64,000 nucleotides of DNA from Paenibacillus yonginensis (GCF_001685395.1 NZ_CP014167.1:310001-374000); one strand, 5' to 3'. Shown: positions 1 through 9,093, counted from the stretch's first letter. The notes: a model not told the origin generated them from the sequence alone. Program-made: numbers and translations.

Positions 1-44
1 CCTTTGAAGCGAATATGCGCGAGATGGCCAGAGCGGGCAACTGA
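1..44 (+). CDS. 3' end of an upstream gene (partial)
   Basis: An open frame enters from the left edge and reads FEANMREMARAGN before a TGA stop at 42-44. A strong hairpin terminator follows about 55 bases later, which fits the end of a real transcription unit. Only 13 residues are visible, so no function can be given. Confidence 0.35.
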   Translation, partial: FEANMREMARAGN

Positions 45-98
45 TGATCTGATATTGAGCTGATGATCGCACTAACCGAATTGAATGGAGTACAGATG

Positions 99-147
99 AA
101 AGGCCGGGCAAAAGGATGGTTTCCTTGAACCCGGCCTTTATTTTTTA
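99..147 (+). terminator. Rho-independent terminator
   Basis: The arms AAAGGCCGGG and CCCGGCCTTT enclose a loop and are followed by a run of T. It closes the transcription unit whose last codons are at the left edge. Confidence 0.85.
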
Positions 148-287
148 CAATTCCAGGGGAAGATTGGACAACGTTCGACTGTTCGGCAGCCAAATGGAAA
201 GTGTAAATTTGCTGGATGTGATACAATTAAGGAAAATACTGCCTGAATGAGGGTTGTATAAGTAAAAGATGAGGAGTGAGCCCCACA

Positions 288-1193
288 ATGAGCCAACAAC
301 CGGTAGTCCGGATTAAAGGCGTCAGCAAGAAGATTGGCAGCAAAACGCTGATCGACAATTTGAACCTGGAAATCCCCGCTGGTCAGGTTTATGGATTCCT
401 GGGTCCAAACGGAGCCGGGAAAACGACAACCATCCGAATGATGGTCGGGCTGATGTCAATCAGCCAAGGCGATATCTATGTCGGAGATTCAAGTGTCAAA
501 GAGGATTTTGAAGGAGCTATGAAACAAATCGGGGCTATTGTCGAGAACCCCGAGATGTACAAATTTCTGACCGGCTATCAGAATCTGCTGCATTATGCCC
601 GCATGAGTCCCGGCGTGACCAAAGCCCGGATCGATGAAGCTGTTGCCCGCGTCGGATTAACCAATCGGATTCACGAGAAGGTCAAAACTTATTCCCTTGG
701 CATGCGGCAGCGGCTTGGCGTGGCCCAAGCGATTCTGCACCGGCCCAAGCTGCTTGTGCTGGACGAGCCGACCAACGGCCTGGATCCCCAGGGCATTCGG
801 GAGCTGCGCGACTATCTGCGCGAGCTGGCTCACCAAGAGGGAACAACAGTGTTTGTCTCCAGCCATTTGCTTGCTGAAATGGAATTGATGTGTGATACGG
901 TTGCCGTTATTAAGCAGGGCAAGCTGGTGGATGTGAAATCGCTGAGGGAAAATGCCGAAACCAGCAAACAGGAAACCGCGTTTGAAGTGGACAAGCCGGA
1001 GGCAGCAGCGGCTATAGCCGGTGCGGGCCGCTTGGAAGGTTCGCTGCTGATCGTAACAGCGGACAAGGAAGAGGTAGCGGAGCTTAACGCCCGGCTGGCA
1101 ACCGCAGGCATCCGTATTTATGGCATTCGTACGCTGACTCGCTCGCTGGAGGATCAATTTTTGGAAATGACGGGAGGCGGTCAAATTGGGTAA
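288..1193 (+). CDS. ABC exporter ATP-binding subunit (bacitracin/Nat type)
   Basis: Cytoplasmic ATPase of a two-gene ABC exporter. Walker A (GPNGAGKTT) is near residue 40, the signature YSLGMRQRLG near 138 and Walker B LLVLDEPTNGLDP near 157, followed by the H-loop SSHLL. A C-terminal extension of about 80 residues is typical of the BcrA/NatA-like group, which exports peptide antibiotics, lantibiotics or sodium. The ATG at 288 is preferred because GAGGAG lies 11 bases upstream; an in-frame GTG at 276 is possible. The last codons overlap the start of the permease gene. The substrate cannot be read from the sequence. Confidence 0.9.
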   Translation: MSQQPVVRIKGVSKKIGSKTLIDNLNLEIPAGQVYGFLGPNGAGKTTTIRMMVGLMSISQGDIYVGDSSVKEDFEGAMKQIGAIVENPEMYKFLTGYQNLLHYARMSPGVTKARIDEAVARVGLTNRIHEKVKTYSLGMRQRLGVAQAILHRPKLLVLDEPTNGLDPQGIRELRDYLRELAHQEGTTVFVSSHLLAEMELMCDTVAVIKQGKLVDVKSLRENAETSKQETAFEVDKPEAAAAIAGAGRLEGSLLIVTADKEEVAELNARLATAGIRIYGIRTLTRSLEDQFLEMTGGGQIG

Positions 1194-1956
1194 CTTTCTC
1201 CAATTGATAAACAACGAAAATATGAAGATTTACAGGCGCCTTCGGACCTGGGTGATGATGGGCCTGGTGATATTGATTCCGGCACTGATTGCCGTATTGA
1301 TGAAGGTCAGCATGAACAATGAACCGGGTCCTTGGGACATGTTCTCGGAGCTGACGGTTATGTACGTGCTGGTCTCCATTTTTTCAGCGGTTATCTTTGC
1401 AGACATTGTGGCTTCGGAATTTGGCTGGGGTACGATCAAACTGCTGCTGATCCGTCCATGGAAGCGGGGGAAAATCCTGCTGTCCAAGCTCCTTGCCGGC
1501 ATTTTATTTTCCCTGCTGCTGACGGTTCTGTTTATGGCGGTCGATTTTATTCTTTCCTTTGCGCTCTTTCACGGCACTTCAAGCAGCAGTTATCCTGGAG
1601 GGCATTCCGCGTTCTCTTACAGCATGGAGATGCTGCTGTACCGGTACGTCGATTTAATGGTGATCTGCATCTTTGCTTTTATGCTGTCAACCCTGTTTAG
1701 AAGCAGCGGGATTGCAATCGGTTTGGCGATGTTTATCTTGTTTGCCCGCAACATCTTTCAGCTGCTGCTGGACCCGGAACGTTACAGCTGGGCCAAATAT
1801 GTATTGTTCACCAATATGGATTTGAGCCGGTATATGCTTGGCAGCGGGACGGCCGGCATGACTTTGGGATTTTCGGCTGTGGTGCTGGCCGTTTATGTGA
1901 TTGTTTTTCTGGCCGTTTCCTGGATTGTATTCATCAAAAGAGATGTCGCGGCTTAA
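1186..1956 (+). CDS. ABC exporter permease subunit
   Basis: Membrane partner of the preceding ATPase, 256 residues with about six hydrophobic segments in the ABC-2 style. The start is TTG at 1186, eight bases after GGGAGG, and overlaps the ATPase stop, so translation is probably coupled. The segment VASEFGWGTIKLLLIRPWKR is the conserved cytoplasmic motif of YhaP/BcrB/NatB-like permeases (E..GTIK.LL..P..R). No immunity or lantibiotic gene is adjacent, so a role in drug or peptide resistance is inference. A terminator follows. Confidence 0.88.
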   Translation: MGNFLQLINNENMKIYRRLRTWVMMGLVILIPALIAVLMKVSMNNEPGPWDMFSELTVMYVLVSIFSAVIFADIVASEFGWGTIKLLLIRPWKRGKILLSKLLAGILFSLLLTVLFMAVDFILSFALFHGTSSSSYPGGHSAFSYSMEMLLYRYVDLMVICIFAFMLSTLFRSSGIAIGLAMFILFARNIFQLLLDPERYSWAKYVLFTNMDLSRYMLGSGTAGMTLGFSAVVLAVYVIVFLAVSWIVFIKRDVAA

Positions 1957-2027
1957 TGCGCTTAACGCGGCTTAACGCAGCTTAATTTGAAGCTAAAGCA
2001 ATCGGCGTCTAAAGCGCCGTAACAACT

Positions 2028-2070
2028 AAACCCGCAAGCTCTCCAATTATCAAGGAGCTTGCGGGTTTTA
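2028..2070. terminator. Bidirectional terminator between convergent genes
   Basis: AAACCCGCAAGCTC pairs with GAGCTTGCGGGTTT. A flanking A run on the left and T run on the right allow it to work for both the exporter operon (+) and the response regulator gene (-). Confidence 0.85.
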
Positions 2071-2099
2071 TTATCTATCCCTTGCAGATCATTTGCAGA

Positions 2100-3278
2100 T
2101 CACTTCGAGCTGCTAATCTGTTTCTGCCTGAACTCGGTTGGAGTCAGACCAAATTTCTTCCGGAACACCTGGGTGAAATGCCGCATGTCCTGATAGCCGA
2201 TCCGTTCCGCGATTTCCGCAAGCTTGAAGCCCGGGTTAAGCAGCAGCTGTTTGGCATGCTCCAGCCGGAGCGAAATGACGTATTCCTTGTAGCCCTGACC
2301 GGTCTTCTGCTTAAACAGCTGACTGAAATAAACCGGATTCAGGAATACAACCGAAGCAATACGTTCCAGGGACAAGTCTTCATTGTAATGCTCATTAATG
2401 TACTGAAGGGCCACATCAATTGCGGTTTCTCCGCTGCCCTTCACCGGTTCGGGCAATTTGATCGGAGACGTTTTGCGCATCTTCATAATTATTTGCGGAA
2501 CCGAACGGATATCGCGATTCTCATCCGAATACATGATTTGGAACGGAACCTTCAGGTAGTGGTTCATATGCTCCTTCAGCTGTGTCTGCAGCTTCTCCAG
2601 TCTGCTTGAGTCGGCGGGCGTGAACAGCCCCAGCACGCTTTGCCGGTCATAACTGACCACGAATCCGCCGCCGCAGCGGTCGATCAGCTCGGAGAGCACA
2701 TTTTCAATAATGAAATGCTCCAGATTCACGTTGCGGTCACCGGCATCAAGCTGGACAAGAATCAAATAGAAGCTTGGGTAATCTTCAATAAAGGGTTCAA
2801 GGTTCAGATTGCCGGTATCGAGCCCGGAAGCGAGCCGCTGGAAGACGCCTTCGCGCAGATATTTCAGGTTGGACTTCAGCAGTTCTTCCTCCCGGTAAGT
2901 TTCCAGCTCCAGCCGAACCTCATCCTCAAGCTCTTCAATCAGCTCAGCCAGTCTCTTTTTGCCGATCGGCTTAAGCAGATAATCGCGGGCGCCCAGACGG
3001 ACGGCTTCCTGAGCGTAAGCAAATTCATTATGGGCGGAGATGACCACCCATTTCACATAAGGGTAACGGTGTTTGGACATTCTCATGAACTCAAGACCAT
3101 TGATGCCCGGCATTAAAATATCGGTTAATACGATGTCGATCCGTTTGCTGCCCAGCAGCTCTGCAGCTTCGGCTGTGGATTCGGCCACGTCCACCTCATG
3201 TTCCGGGAATGTCTGAAGAATTGTCCGTTTGATGCCTTCCCGGATTGCGCGTTCATCGTCTGCAATCAGAATATTCAC
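2100..3278 (-). CDS. AraC-type response regulator (YesN-like)
   Basis: 392-residue two-component regulator. The receiver domain is at residues 1-120, with phospho-acceptor Asp53 in VLTDILMPG, the acidic pocket ADDE near residue 6 and the conserved Lys in LLKPIGK. A variable middle region follows, and two AraC helix-turn-helix units span about 285-390 (LSLERIASVVFLNPVYFSQL; LAEIAERIGYQDMRHFTQVF). The start overlaps the kinase stop by four bases. The sugar transporter genes lie directly upstream on the same strand, so it probably activates that transporter in response to an extracellular carbohydrate; the ligand is unknown. Confidence 0.93.
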   Translation of the reverse strand: MNILIADDERAIREGIKRTILQTFPEHEVDVAESTAEAAELLGSKRIDIVLTDILMPGINGLEFMRMSKHRYPYVKWVVISAHNEFAYAQEAVRLGARDYLLKPIGKKRLAELIEELEDEVRLELETYREEELLKSNLKYLREGVFQRLASGLDTGNLNLEPFIEDYPSFYLILVQLDAGDRNVNLEHFIIENVLSELIDRCGGGFVVSYDRQSVLGLFTPADSSRLEKLQTQLKEHMNHYLKVPFQIMYSDENRDIRSVPQIIMKMRKTSPIKLPEPVKGSGETAIDVALQYINEHYNEDLSLERIASVVFLNPVYFSQLFKQKTGQGYKEYVISLRLEHAKQLLLNPGFKLAEIAERIGYQDMRHFTQVFRKKFGLTPTEFRQKQISSSK

Positions 3279-5047
3279 AAGCCTGTTCCTCCTTCCTCCA
3301 GCTGTGGCAGCTTAATGATGACCGTTGTTCCTTGTCCGGGCGAGCTTTCAATTTCCAAGCCGGCTTCAGGGCCGTACATATACTGCAATCTTCGGTGCAG
3401 GTTGATCAGGCCTATGCCTCCGCTTTTTGCGCCTGTCTCCAGCTCCTGGCCGCCATTCAGAGATTGCTTGAGGCGCCCCAGCACGGGCTGTTCCATGCCG
3501 TTGCCGTTGTCCTGAATAATAATTTCCAGGGTGTCGCCTTGCTCTCTGGAATGGACCAGCAGTCTGCCAGGCCGGTCCAAAGCTTCCAGCCCGTGTTTGA
3601 CCGCATTTTCGATTACGGGCTGCAGAGTCATCTTCGGAAGACGGATATCCATAAGGTTGTCTTCAATTTGAACCTCGACCTGAAGACGGCCCTCCAGTCT
3701 CATTTTGATAATGGTCAGATAATGCTGGATCTGCTCCAGTTCCTCCCTAAGCGTCACCTTGGCCCCGGCTTGCCACTGGCTGCTGTAACGGAACATGTGA
3801 GACAGGGAAAGCACCACTTCGCCCAAGTTGTCTTGTCCTTTCTCATCCAGCATCCAATAAATCATATCCAGGGTGTTGTACAGAAAATGCGGGTTCACTT
3901 GGGATTGGAGAGCATGCAGTTCGGCGTTCTTCTCACTGACCGAAGAAATCTTCACACGTTCGATCAGCTCTTCAATCCGATGGACCATCCGGTTGAAGGA
4001 GGCAACAAGGCTGTTGATTTCCATGTAGGAGGTCACATTCACTTCACCGCGAAAATTGCCGATCTCCACCTGTTTCATCTCCCGGATCAGCCGGATGAGA
4101 GGCTGGGAGATCGTTCTCGATACCATGGAGGCAATTAAAGCCGACACAATGATCAGAATCGTAATGACGATCAGCAGATAACGCTGCATCTGAACCATTT
4201 CGACGTTAAGGTCCTGATTGGGGGTTACACTGGCTACCGCCCAGTCCGAGAAGGGCAGGCTGGAGGCCACGGTAAGCTTTTGTTTGTCCTGCTGCACGAC
4301 CACATCCTGAGAATCCGTCATAGCAGGCAATTTGGGGGCGTCTTCCCCGGACGTATCGGTTGAGAAAATAACACGGTCATCCTTCGACATCAGATAAACC
4401 TGACTATGGGCGCTTAACTTCAGGTTATCGAGCGCGGACAGAATCGGTTTGGAATCCGTCTCATAAAGCACAATGCCGATCGGCTTATGTTCATCCAGAT
4501 TGTAAATCTGCCGCCCGAAAGCAAAGACGGGACGGCTTTCGTTCTGATCAATCAGCGAATGGGGGAAGACCCCGAGCAGCACCAGCCGGCCGGATGATTC
4601 CGTCAGCTCTTTATACCAGTCCTCGAAACGGTAATTCGGGTCAACGATGTTAAAGTAGTTGCCGTAATTATAGATTTTGCCTTTGTTCGTGATGACATGG
4701 ATGCCGATCAGGTCTTCCCGCGAATAAAAGACTGCGCCAATCATATTGGTGATGGATTGTTCATTGATATATTGAAGTGCCGGTTCATCGGTCGTTTCGC
4801 TCAGCACTCGGACCATATCAAAGTTATTGCTCAAGGTTTTGGACAAGCTGTCATAACCTTTGTAAAGCAGATCAAACAACGCTACGGTCTGAGAGACGTT
4901 TTTGGTAGATAAGTCGCTGATCTTCTGATGGAACTCAGAGGTTGTTCTGTTGTAGTAGAGCAGACTGACAATCAATAGAATGCCGGACATGCAAAACAAA
5001 AACAGCAGAAACAACCTGTGGTGTATGGAATGAATGCCTTTCCTCAA
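3275..5047 (-). CDS. Membrane sensor histidine kinase (YesM-like)
   Basis: 590-residue sensor. TM1 is at about 11-31, an extracellular dCache-like domain spans about 32-288, TM2 is at about 289-310, and a HAMP domain follows. The His_kinase box QSQVNPHFLYNTLD carries phospho-acceptor His387, and the HATPase N-box is QPVIENAVKHGLE, followed by DNGNGM and GIGLINLHRRL. This is the LytS/YesM class that pairs with AraC-type regulators. It overlaps the regulator gene by four bases. Neighbouring CUT1 transporter genes suggest it senses a sugar, possibly through the lipoprotein. Confidence 0.93.
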   Translation of the reverse strand: MRKGIHSIHHRLFLLFLFCMSGILLIVSLLYYNRTTSEFHQKISDLSTKNVSQTVALFDLLYKGYDSLSKTLSNNFDMVRVLSETTDEPALQYINEQSITNMIGAVFYSREDLIGIHVITNKGKIYNYGNYFNIVDPNYRFEDWYKELTESSGRLVLLGVFPHSLIDQNESRPVFAFGRQIYNLDEHKPIGIVLYETDSKPILSALDNLKLSAHSQVYLMSKDDRVIFSTDTSGEDAPKLPAMTDSQDVVVQQDKQKLTVASSLPFSDWAVASVTPNQDLNVEMVQMQRYLLIVITILIIVSALIASMVSRTISQPLIRLIREMKQVEIGNFRGEVNVTSYMEINSLVASFNRMVHRIEELIERVKISSVSEKNAELHALQSQVNPHFLYNTLDMIYWMLDEKGQDNLGEVVLSLSHMFRYSSQWQAGAKVTLREELEQIQHYLTIIKMRLEGRLQVEVQIEDNLMDIRLPKMTLQPVIENAVKHGLEALDRPGRLLVHSREQGDTLEIIIQDNGNGMEQPVLGRLKQSLNGGQELETGAKSGGIGLINLHRRLQYMYGPEAGLEIESSPGQGTTVIIKLPQLEEGGTGL

Positions 5048-5131
5048 GGAATTACTCCCCCCGTTGTGGTGTTCTGCTGTTTCATTATAATGCGGTTTTG
5101 TTGAAAAACAAACCCACTCTGTTAAATTCTG

Positions 5132-5971
5132 TTAGCCTTTAACCGCACCGGCAACCATACCTTTGGTAATGCGCTCGGACAGGACAAAGTAGATAATGAT
5201 AACCGGCAGAGCGCCCATAATCAGGAAGGCCCCAATATCGCCGTAGTTAACCGAATATTGACTGACGAATGAGTAGATGCCGAAAGGCAGGGTTTTCCAT
5301 CTCTCGGAAGAGATAAACGTAGCAGCCATGATATATTCGTTCCAGATATTGATGAAGGTCAGGATACAGACGGTCATCATCGGCGGAGCCGAAATCGGAA
5401 GAATGATGCTGCGGAAGATCCGGTAAATGCTGGCGCCATCCACAAACGCGGATTCTTCGATTTCGCCCGGGATGCTTCTCATAAAGCCGGACAGGATGAA
5501 GATCGCGATCGGAAGCTGGAAGGCGATGTAAGGCAGAATCAAGGACAATGGCGTATCCAGCACGTGGAAAGCGCCGAATTTCAAGTTCTTGAAGATCAGC
5601 ATCAGAGGCAGCAGTGTTGCCTGCATCGGAATCATCATACCCATCAGGAAGACGAGCATAACGGCATTGCCGTATTTCCAGCGGAAGCGGGAGATCGCGT
5701 AAGCAACCATGGAAGCAAGCAGAATAACAAATACCATGGTGGACACGGTTACCAGCACGCTGTTGCCTAAGTACTGAAGGTAGTTGCCGTTCTCGTAGGC
5801 TTCCTTGTAGTTGCCCCACAGGAATTGTTTAGGCAGGGAGAAGAAGCTTCCGCCCAAAATCTCTTCGTTTGATTTCAAGGAATACAGGAACAGCCAAAGC
5901 AGCGGGTACAATTGGGTAACGACAGGAATCGCGAACAGAAGATACACGAGTCCTTTTTTTACGTATTTCAT
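5132..5971 (-). CDS. Carbohydrate ABC transporter permease (MalG/CUT1 type)
   Basis: 279-residue inner permease with six TM segments. The EAA loop is visible as EIEESAFVDGASIYRIFRSI, where the ATPase would dock. A strong AAGGAG site precedes the ATG at 5971. No ATP-binding subunit is encoded here, as is usual in Bacillales where one shared MsmX-type ATPase serves many CUT1 importers. It is the third gene of a binding protein-permease-permease operon. The substrate is unknown. Confidence 0.92.
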   Translation of the reverse strand: MKYVKKGLVYLLFAIPVVTQLYPLLWLFLYSLKSNEEILGGSFFSLPKQFLWGNYKEAYENGNYLQYLGNSVLVTVSTMVFVILLASMVAYAISRFRWKYGNAVMLVFLMGMMIPMQATLLPLMLIFKNLKFGAFHVLDTPLSLILPYIAFQLPIAIFILSGFMRSIPGEIEESAFVDGASIYRIFRSIILPISAPPMMTVCILTFINIWNEYIMAATFISSERWKTLPFGIYSFVSQYSVNYGDIGAFLIMGALPVIIIYFVLSERITKGMVAGAVKG

Positions 5972-5989
5972 AATCGTGATCTCCTTTCC

Positions 5990-6883
5990 TTATCCTACTT
6001 TTTTCTCGATGCGACCAAAAACAAAGTTGATGATGAATGTACAAATCAGACAAACGAGAACGAGGAAGGTCGCGATCGCACTGCCGTATCCATATTTCAG
6101 AGACATGAAGGAGTTATTGTACATCAGGGTCGAAATAACGTCCGTTGCGTGCGCAGGACCGCCGCCGGTTACAACCATAACCATATCGAAGGCCTGGAGG
6201 GAACCGATAAACGCAAGCACGATCGAAATTTTAAAGATCGGCACTATCAGCGGCAGCGTGATGTAACGGTCTGCTTTAAAGCCCTCGGCGCCGTCAATCT
6301 TAGCCGCTTCATAAACTTCCTCCGGCAAGTTCTGAACCCCAGTAAACTGGATCAGCAGGTGATAACCAAAGAATTGCCAGAGCGAAATGATATAGACGAA
6401 ATAAATGGCGATTTTTGGTTCTGTCAGCCAGCCGTGTTGCCAGCTGTCCAGTCCCAGGGAGACGAGAATGCCGTTCAGCATGCCGCCCATGGACGCCGGA
6501 TTGTAAATCGTTTTCCAAAGTTGGCCGATGATAACGACCGAAAGAATAACCGGAACAAAATAGATGGAAACCAGGGTGTTTGCTCTTTTTTTAATGAAAC
6601 GATTCAGCATGATGGCCATAAACAAACACACAGGAATTTCAAGCATGGAAGCTACCGCGTACAGCAAGGTCCGCCGTACGGAAGGCCAGAACACAGGATC
6701 ATGAAAAAACATCGTTTTGAAGTTATCGAAACCTACAAACTTCGCGGTTGTAATCCCATCCCAGCTAAGAAGGCCGGTATAGAAGGATACGAGAATAGGT
6801 ACAAACACAAGCACAACGTACAACAGCAGACACGGAAGCACAAACACGGCGATTGTACGGGCCGGAACTTTCAGGACATTCAT
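5990..6883 (-). CDS. Carbohydrate ABC transporter permease (MalF/CUT1 type)
   Basis: 297-residue permease with six TM segments and the EAA loop EVYEAAKIDGAEGFKADRYI. It pairs with the downstream MalG-type permease, 18 bases away, to form the membrane channel. GGAGAAACC precedes the ATG. It lies about 95 bases after the binding-protein stop, with a hairpin in the gap that probably lowers expression of the permeases relative to the binding protein. Confidence 0.92.
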   Translation of the reverse strand: MNVLKVPARTIAVFVLPCLLLYVVLVFVPILVSFYTGLLSWDGITTAKFVGFDNFKTMFFHDPVFWPSVRRTLLYAVASMLEIPVCLFMAIMLNRFIKKRANTLVSIYFVPVILSVVIIGQLWKTIYNPASMGGMLNGILVSLGLDSWQHGWLTEPKIAIYFVYIISLWQFFGYHLLIQFTGVQNLPEEVYEAAKIDGAEGFKADRYITLPLIVPIFKISIVLAFIGSLQAFDMVMVVTGGGPAHATDVISTLMYNNSFMSLKYGYGSAIATFLVLVCLICTFIINFVFGRIEKKVG

Positions 6884-6925
6884 GGTTTCTCCGCCTCCCT
6901 TTATATATATCTTTTCGTAAAAGCA

Positions 6926-6960
6926 GGATGCGAAGGAGCTTTATCGGCTTCTTCGCATCC
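6926..6960 (-). promoter_or_regulatory. Intercistronic hairpin between binding protein and permease genes
   Basis: GGATGCGAAG pairs perfectly with CTTCGCATCC, and the stem can extend to about 14 pairs with wobbles and a five-base loop. On the minus strand it is followed by only a short T run. Such structures after binding-protein genes act as partial terminators or 3' end stabilisers; the role here is inference. Confidence 0.6.
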
Positions 6961-6977
6961 GGGGTCAAAAGCCGTTA

Positions 6978-8321
6978 TTATTTGTTGGCTTCAAATGCGG
7001 CTTGATGCTCTTTAGCTACAGTTTTGGAATCCACTTTTTGTACAAACAGGTTTTGGATACTGTTCAAGTGAACTTGGGCTACAGCAGGATTCATCGTGTT
7101 ATCGAAGGCAAGGTCGCCGCCTTTGATGTCATTGAACATAGCCGCGATATCCATGGACAGATTAGAGTAACCAGCTGCTTTCAGGTCCCCGTCCACTTTT
7201 TGGCCCAGGCCTACAGCGTTTTTGTATTCAAATTGTTTCTTAGGATAGTTCACGCCGAAGTAGTTCAGGAAATCTTTAGTTTCTTGCAGGTGTTCGCTGT
7301 TAGCGGATACGGCAAACGCACTGCCAGGAGCCAGCATGAAATCGTTCAGATCGCCTTTGCCGTCAACTGTAGGGAAGCGGAATGCACCTACTTGGCTGCC
7401 TACAGACGAACCGTCGATGGCGCCGGTTTCCCAAGTACCGATGATGAACATCGCAGCTTTGCCGGTTTTGAACAAGTTGCCGCCTGCATTAGCGTCGATG
7501 GAAGTTGCGCCATCAGGGAATGCGCCGGCTTGAACGAGATCCTGGAAGCGGTCAACAGCTTCGATGAAGGCTGGATCTTCAAAGGTTTTCTTGCCGTCAA
7601 CCACGTCTTGCAGGAAGCCAGGGCCGCCGTTTGTACGGAGCAGAATATTCATGAACAGGAAGGAACCGGTCCAGGTATCTTTTTCACCGATAGCAATTGG
7701 CGTGATGCCTTTCGCTTTGAGCGCTTTCACGTCGGACAGGAACTCATCAAAAGTGGTAGGCACTTGAGAGATACCTGCTTGCTGGAACAAATCTTTGTTG
7801 TAATAAACAACTTCGATGTTGTTGCCGTCCGGAATCGCGTATACATTGCCGTCAAAAGTGTAGTTATCAAGCAGGCCGGCTTGATAAGTGTCTTTCAGAC
7901 CATTTTGGTCCAGCATATCGTTCAGCGGAGCCAAAAGGCCTGCGTCTACGAAAGGTTTCATTTGAGCAGCAGGGTTAACAATCGTGATGTCAGGTACTTC
8001 TTTGGAAGCGGCCTGTGTTTTGAGTTTAACCTTTTGCTGGTCTGTATTCAGGGTGTCGAGTTCGATCTTAACGTTTGGATGCTCTTTCTGATAGCTGTCT
8101 ACCAGATCATGCAGCGTCTTGTAAGACGGTGTAGTTTGGTCTGGATAAATGTTTTGGAAGGTAATGGTTACCTTCTTGTCGCTGCCGGAGCTGCTGGATC
8201 CGCCGTTTGAAGAAGCGGCTCCGGAATTGCTGTTGTTGTTAGCGTTTCCACATGCAGCCAGGCCCAAAGTGAGTGCGCCAGCCAGAACTATAGCTAATGT
8301 TTTGAGTGGTTTGTTCGCCAT
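6978..8321 (-). CDS. Sugar-binding lipoprotein of ABC transporter
   Basis: 447-residue extracellular solute-binding protein (family 1). The signal peptide ends in the lipobox LAAC with the lipidated Cys at about residue 24, followed by an Asn/Ser/Gly-rich linker and then a two-lobed binding domain (TITFQNIYPD, DIPGK-type hinge region with VPDITIVNPAAQM). It captures a carbohydrate and delivers it to the two permeases downstream. Start ATG follows GGGGG. It is first in the operon; upstream cre-like sequence suggests CcpA control. The sugar cannot be read from sequence. Confidence 0.92.
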   Translation of the reverse strand: MANKPLKTLAIVLAGALTLGLAACGNANNNSNSGAASSNGGSSSSGSDKKVTITFQNIYPDQTTPSYKTLHDLVDSYQKEHPNVKIELDTLNTDQQKVKLKTQAASKEVPDITIVNPAAQMKPFVDAGLLAPLNDMLDQNGLKDTYQAGLLDNYTFDGNVYAIPDGNNIEVVYYNKDLFQQAGISQVPTTFDEFLSDVKALKAKGITPIAIGEKDTWTGSFLFMNILLRTNGGPGFLQDVVDGKKTFEDPAFIEAVDRFQDLVQAGAFPDGATSIDANAGGNLFKTGKAAMFIIGTWETGAIDGSSVGSQVGAFRFPTVDGKGDLNDFMLAPGSAFAVSANSEHLQETKDFLNYFGVNYPKKQFEYKNAVGLGQKVDGDLKAAGYSNLSMDIAAMFNDIKGGDLAFDNTMNPAVAQVHLNSIQNLFVQKVDSKTVAKEHQAAFEANK

Positions 8322-8424
8322 TTTTCAATGCCCCCTAGATTTGTTATATGTCTATTGTTACTTTCTGAAGCGCTTCCATCAAGACGTGAATTTAAGGGAT
8401 GAGGTTTGTTTTTTTTTAGGTTGT

Positions 8425-8438
8425 AAAAAGCGCTTTCT
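8425..8438. promoter_or_regulatory. Possible CcpA (cre) site
   Basis: AAAAAGCGCTTTCT matches 11 of 14 positions of the cre consensus TGWAANCGNTNWCA. It lies about 110 bases upstream of the sugar-binding protein gene, where catabolite control would be expected. Confidence 0.4.
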
Positions 8439-8588
8439 ATGCAATAAGTCACAGAACTAAAGTGCAAATGAGCAAGTCACGACTAAACATGCGGAACCGT
8501 TCCTTGCCAATAAGGTTCCCAGGAATGCGGCATAAGAACCAAGGCAATATAAGGAAAAGGTGGAGGGTTTGCAGCGGGAGATAAGCCC

Positions 8589-8623
8589 TGAATAAGTCCT
8601 AAATAAGTCCTAAATAAGTCCTG
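8589..8623. repeat. Short tandem repeat, about 11-base unit
   Basis: The unit AATAAGTCCTA recurs about three to four times with small changes at the ends. It is non-coding and lies next to the bactofilin terminator. Confidence 0.7.
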
Positions 8624-8664
8624 AAAAACAAAAACAGATCACCTGCTTAACAGCGGGGTGATCT
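8623..8664 (-). terminator. Rho-independent terminator of the bactofilin operon
   Basis: On the minus strand AGATCACC pairs with GGTGATCT and is followed by TGTTTTTGTTTTT. It ends transcription about 30 bases after the bactofilin stop codon. Confidence 0.85.
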
Positions 8665-8691
8665 TTAGAAATGAGAACCTATAAATACAAA

Positions 8692-9093
8692 TTAAACGGT
8701 TTCGGCCCCCGTTTGGATGGCGCTTTTGCCCAATGCGGCACGGCCTTCAGCAGCGGGGTGATCCATCCGGGTTTCCCCGTTCAAGCGTCCGCCTTCGGAA
8801 ATAACGAGGGAGCGGGCGTCAATGTTCCCGACGATATGCCCGTTCTCGAGCAGCGTCAGCCGTCCTTCGGCAACGACATCGCCGAATACTTTGCCTGCGA
8901 CGATAATGGTTGAACCTTTGATGTTGGAATGGGCTTCACCGCTCGCCCCGATGACCACCTCGCCTGAGCTTTCGATTTCGCCGCGAAAGATGCCCTCAAT
9001 TCTTATGCCGGACTCGCTGCGGAGAGTTCCTTCCATATCGCTTCCCTGGCCGATAAGGGTATAAGTGTTTTTGTTTGTCTTGGACATTTTCAT
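8692..9093 (-). CDS. Bactofilin (polymer-forming cytoskeletal protein)
   Basis: 133-residue protein with the repetitive beta-helical core of the bactofilin family (DUF583): hydrophobic and Gly residues recur about every six residues, as in IRIEGIFRGEIESSGEVVIG. Bactofilins self-assemble into nucleotide-independent filaments under the membrane and help to place cell-wall enzymes. AAGGAGG lies seven bases before the ATG. It is 58 bases after an M23 peptidase gene on the same strand, the recurring pairing in which bactofilin positions a wall hydrolase. No membrane segment is present. Confidence 0.9.
   Translation of the reverse strand: MKMSKTNKNTYTLIGQGSDMEGTLRSESGIRIEGIFRGEIESSGEVVIGASGEAHSNIKGSTIIVAGKVFGDVVAEGRLTLLENGHIVGNIDARSLVISEGGRLNGETRMDHPAAEGRAALGKSAIQTGAETV

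Larger units (their letters stand above)
8322..8691. other. Intergenic region: transporter promoter, repeats, terminator
   Basis: This 370-base gap holds the promoter side of the sugar transporter operon, a cre-like palindrome at 8425-8438, a shorter palindrome GAAGCGCTTC near 8367, a short tandem repeat at 8589-8623 and the bactofilin terminator at 8623-8664. No convincing open frame was seen. Confidence 0.6.

Noticed and set aside
3245-4138. A 297-codon frame on the plus strand opposite the kinase gene
   Set aside because: It lies antisense to an intact, motif-rich histidine kinase and has no motif of its own.
5912-7015. A 367-codon plus-strand frame across two permease genes
   Set aside because: It is antisense to the two permeases and the binding protein, with low-complexity, Asn/His-rich composition typical of a shadow.
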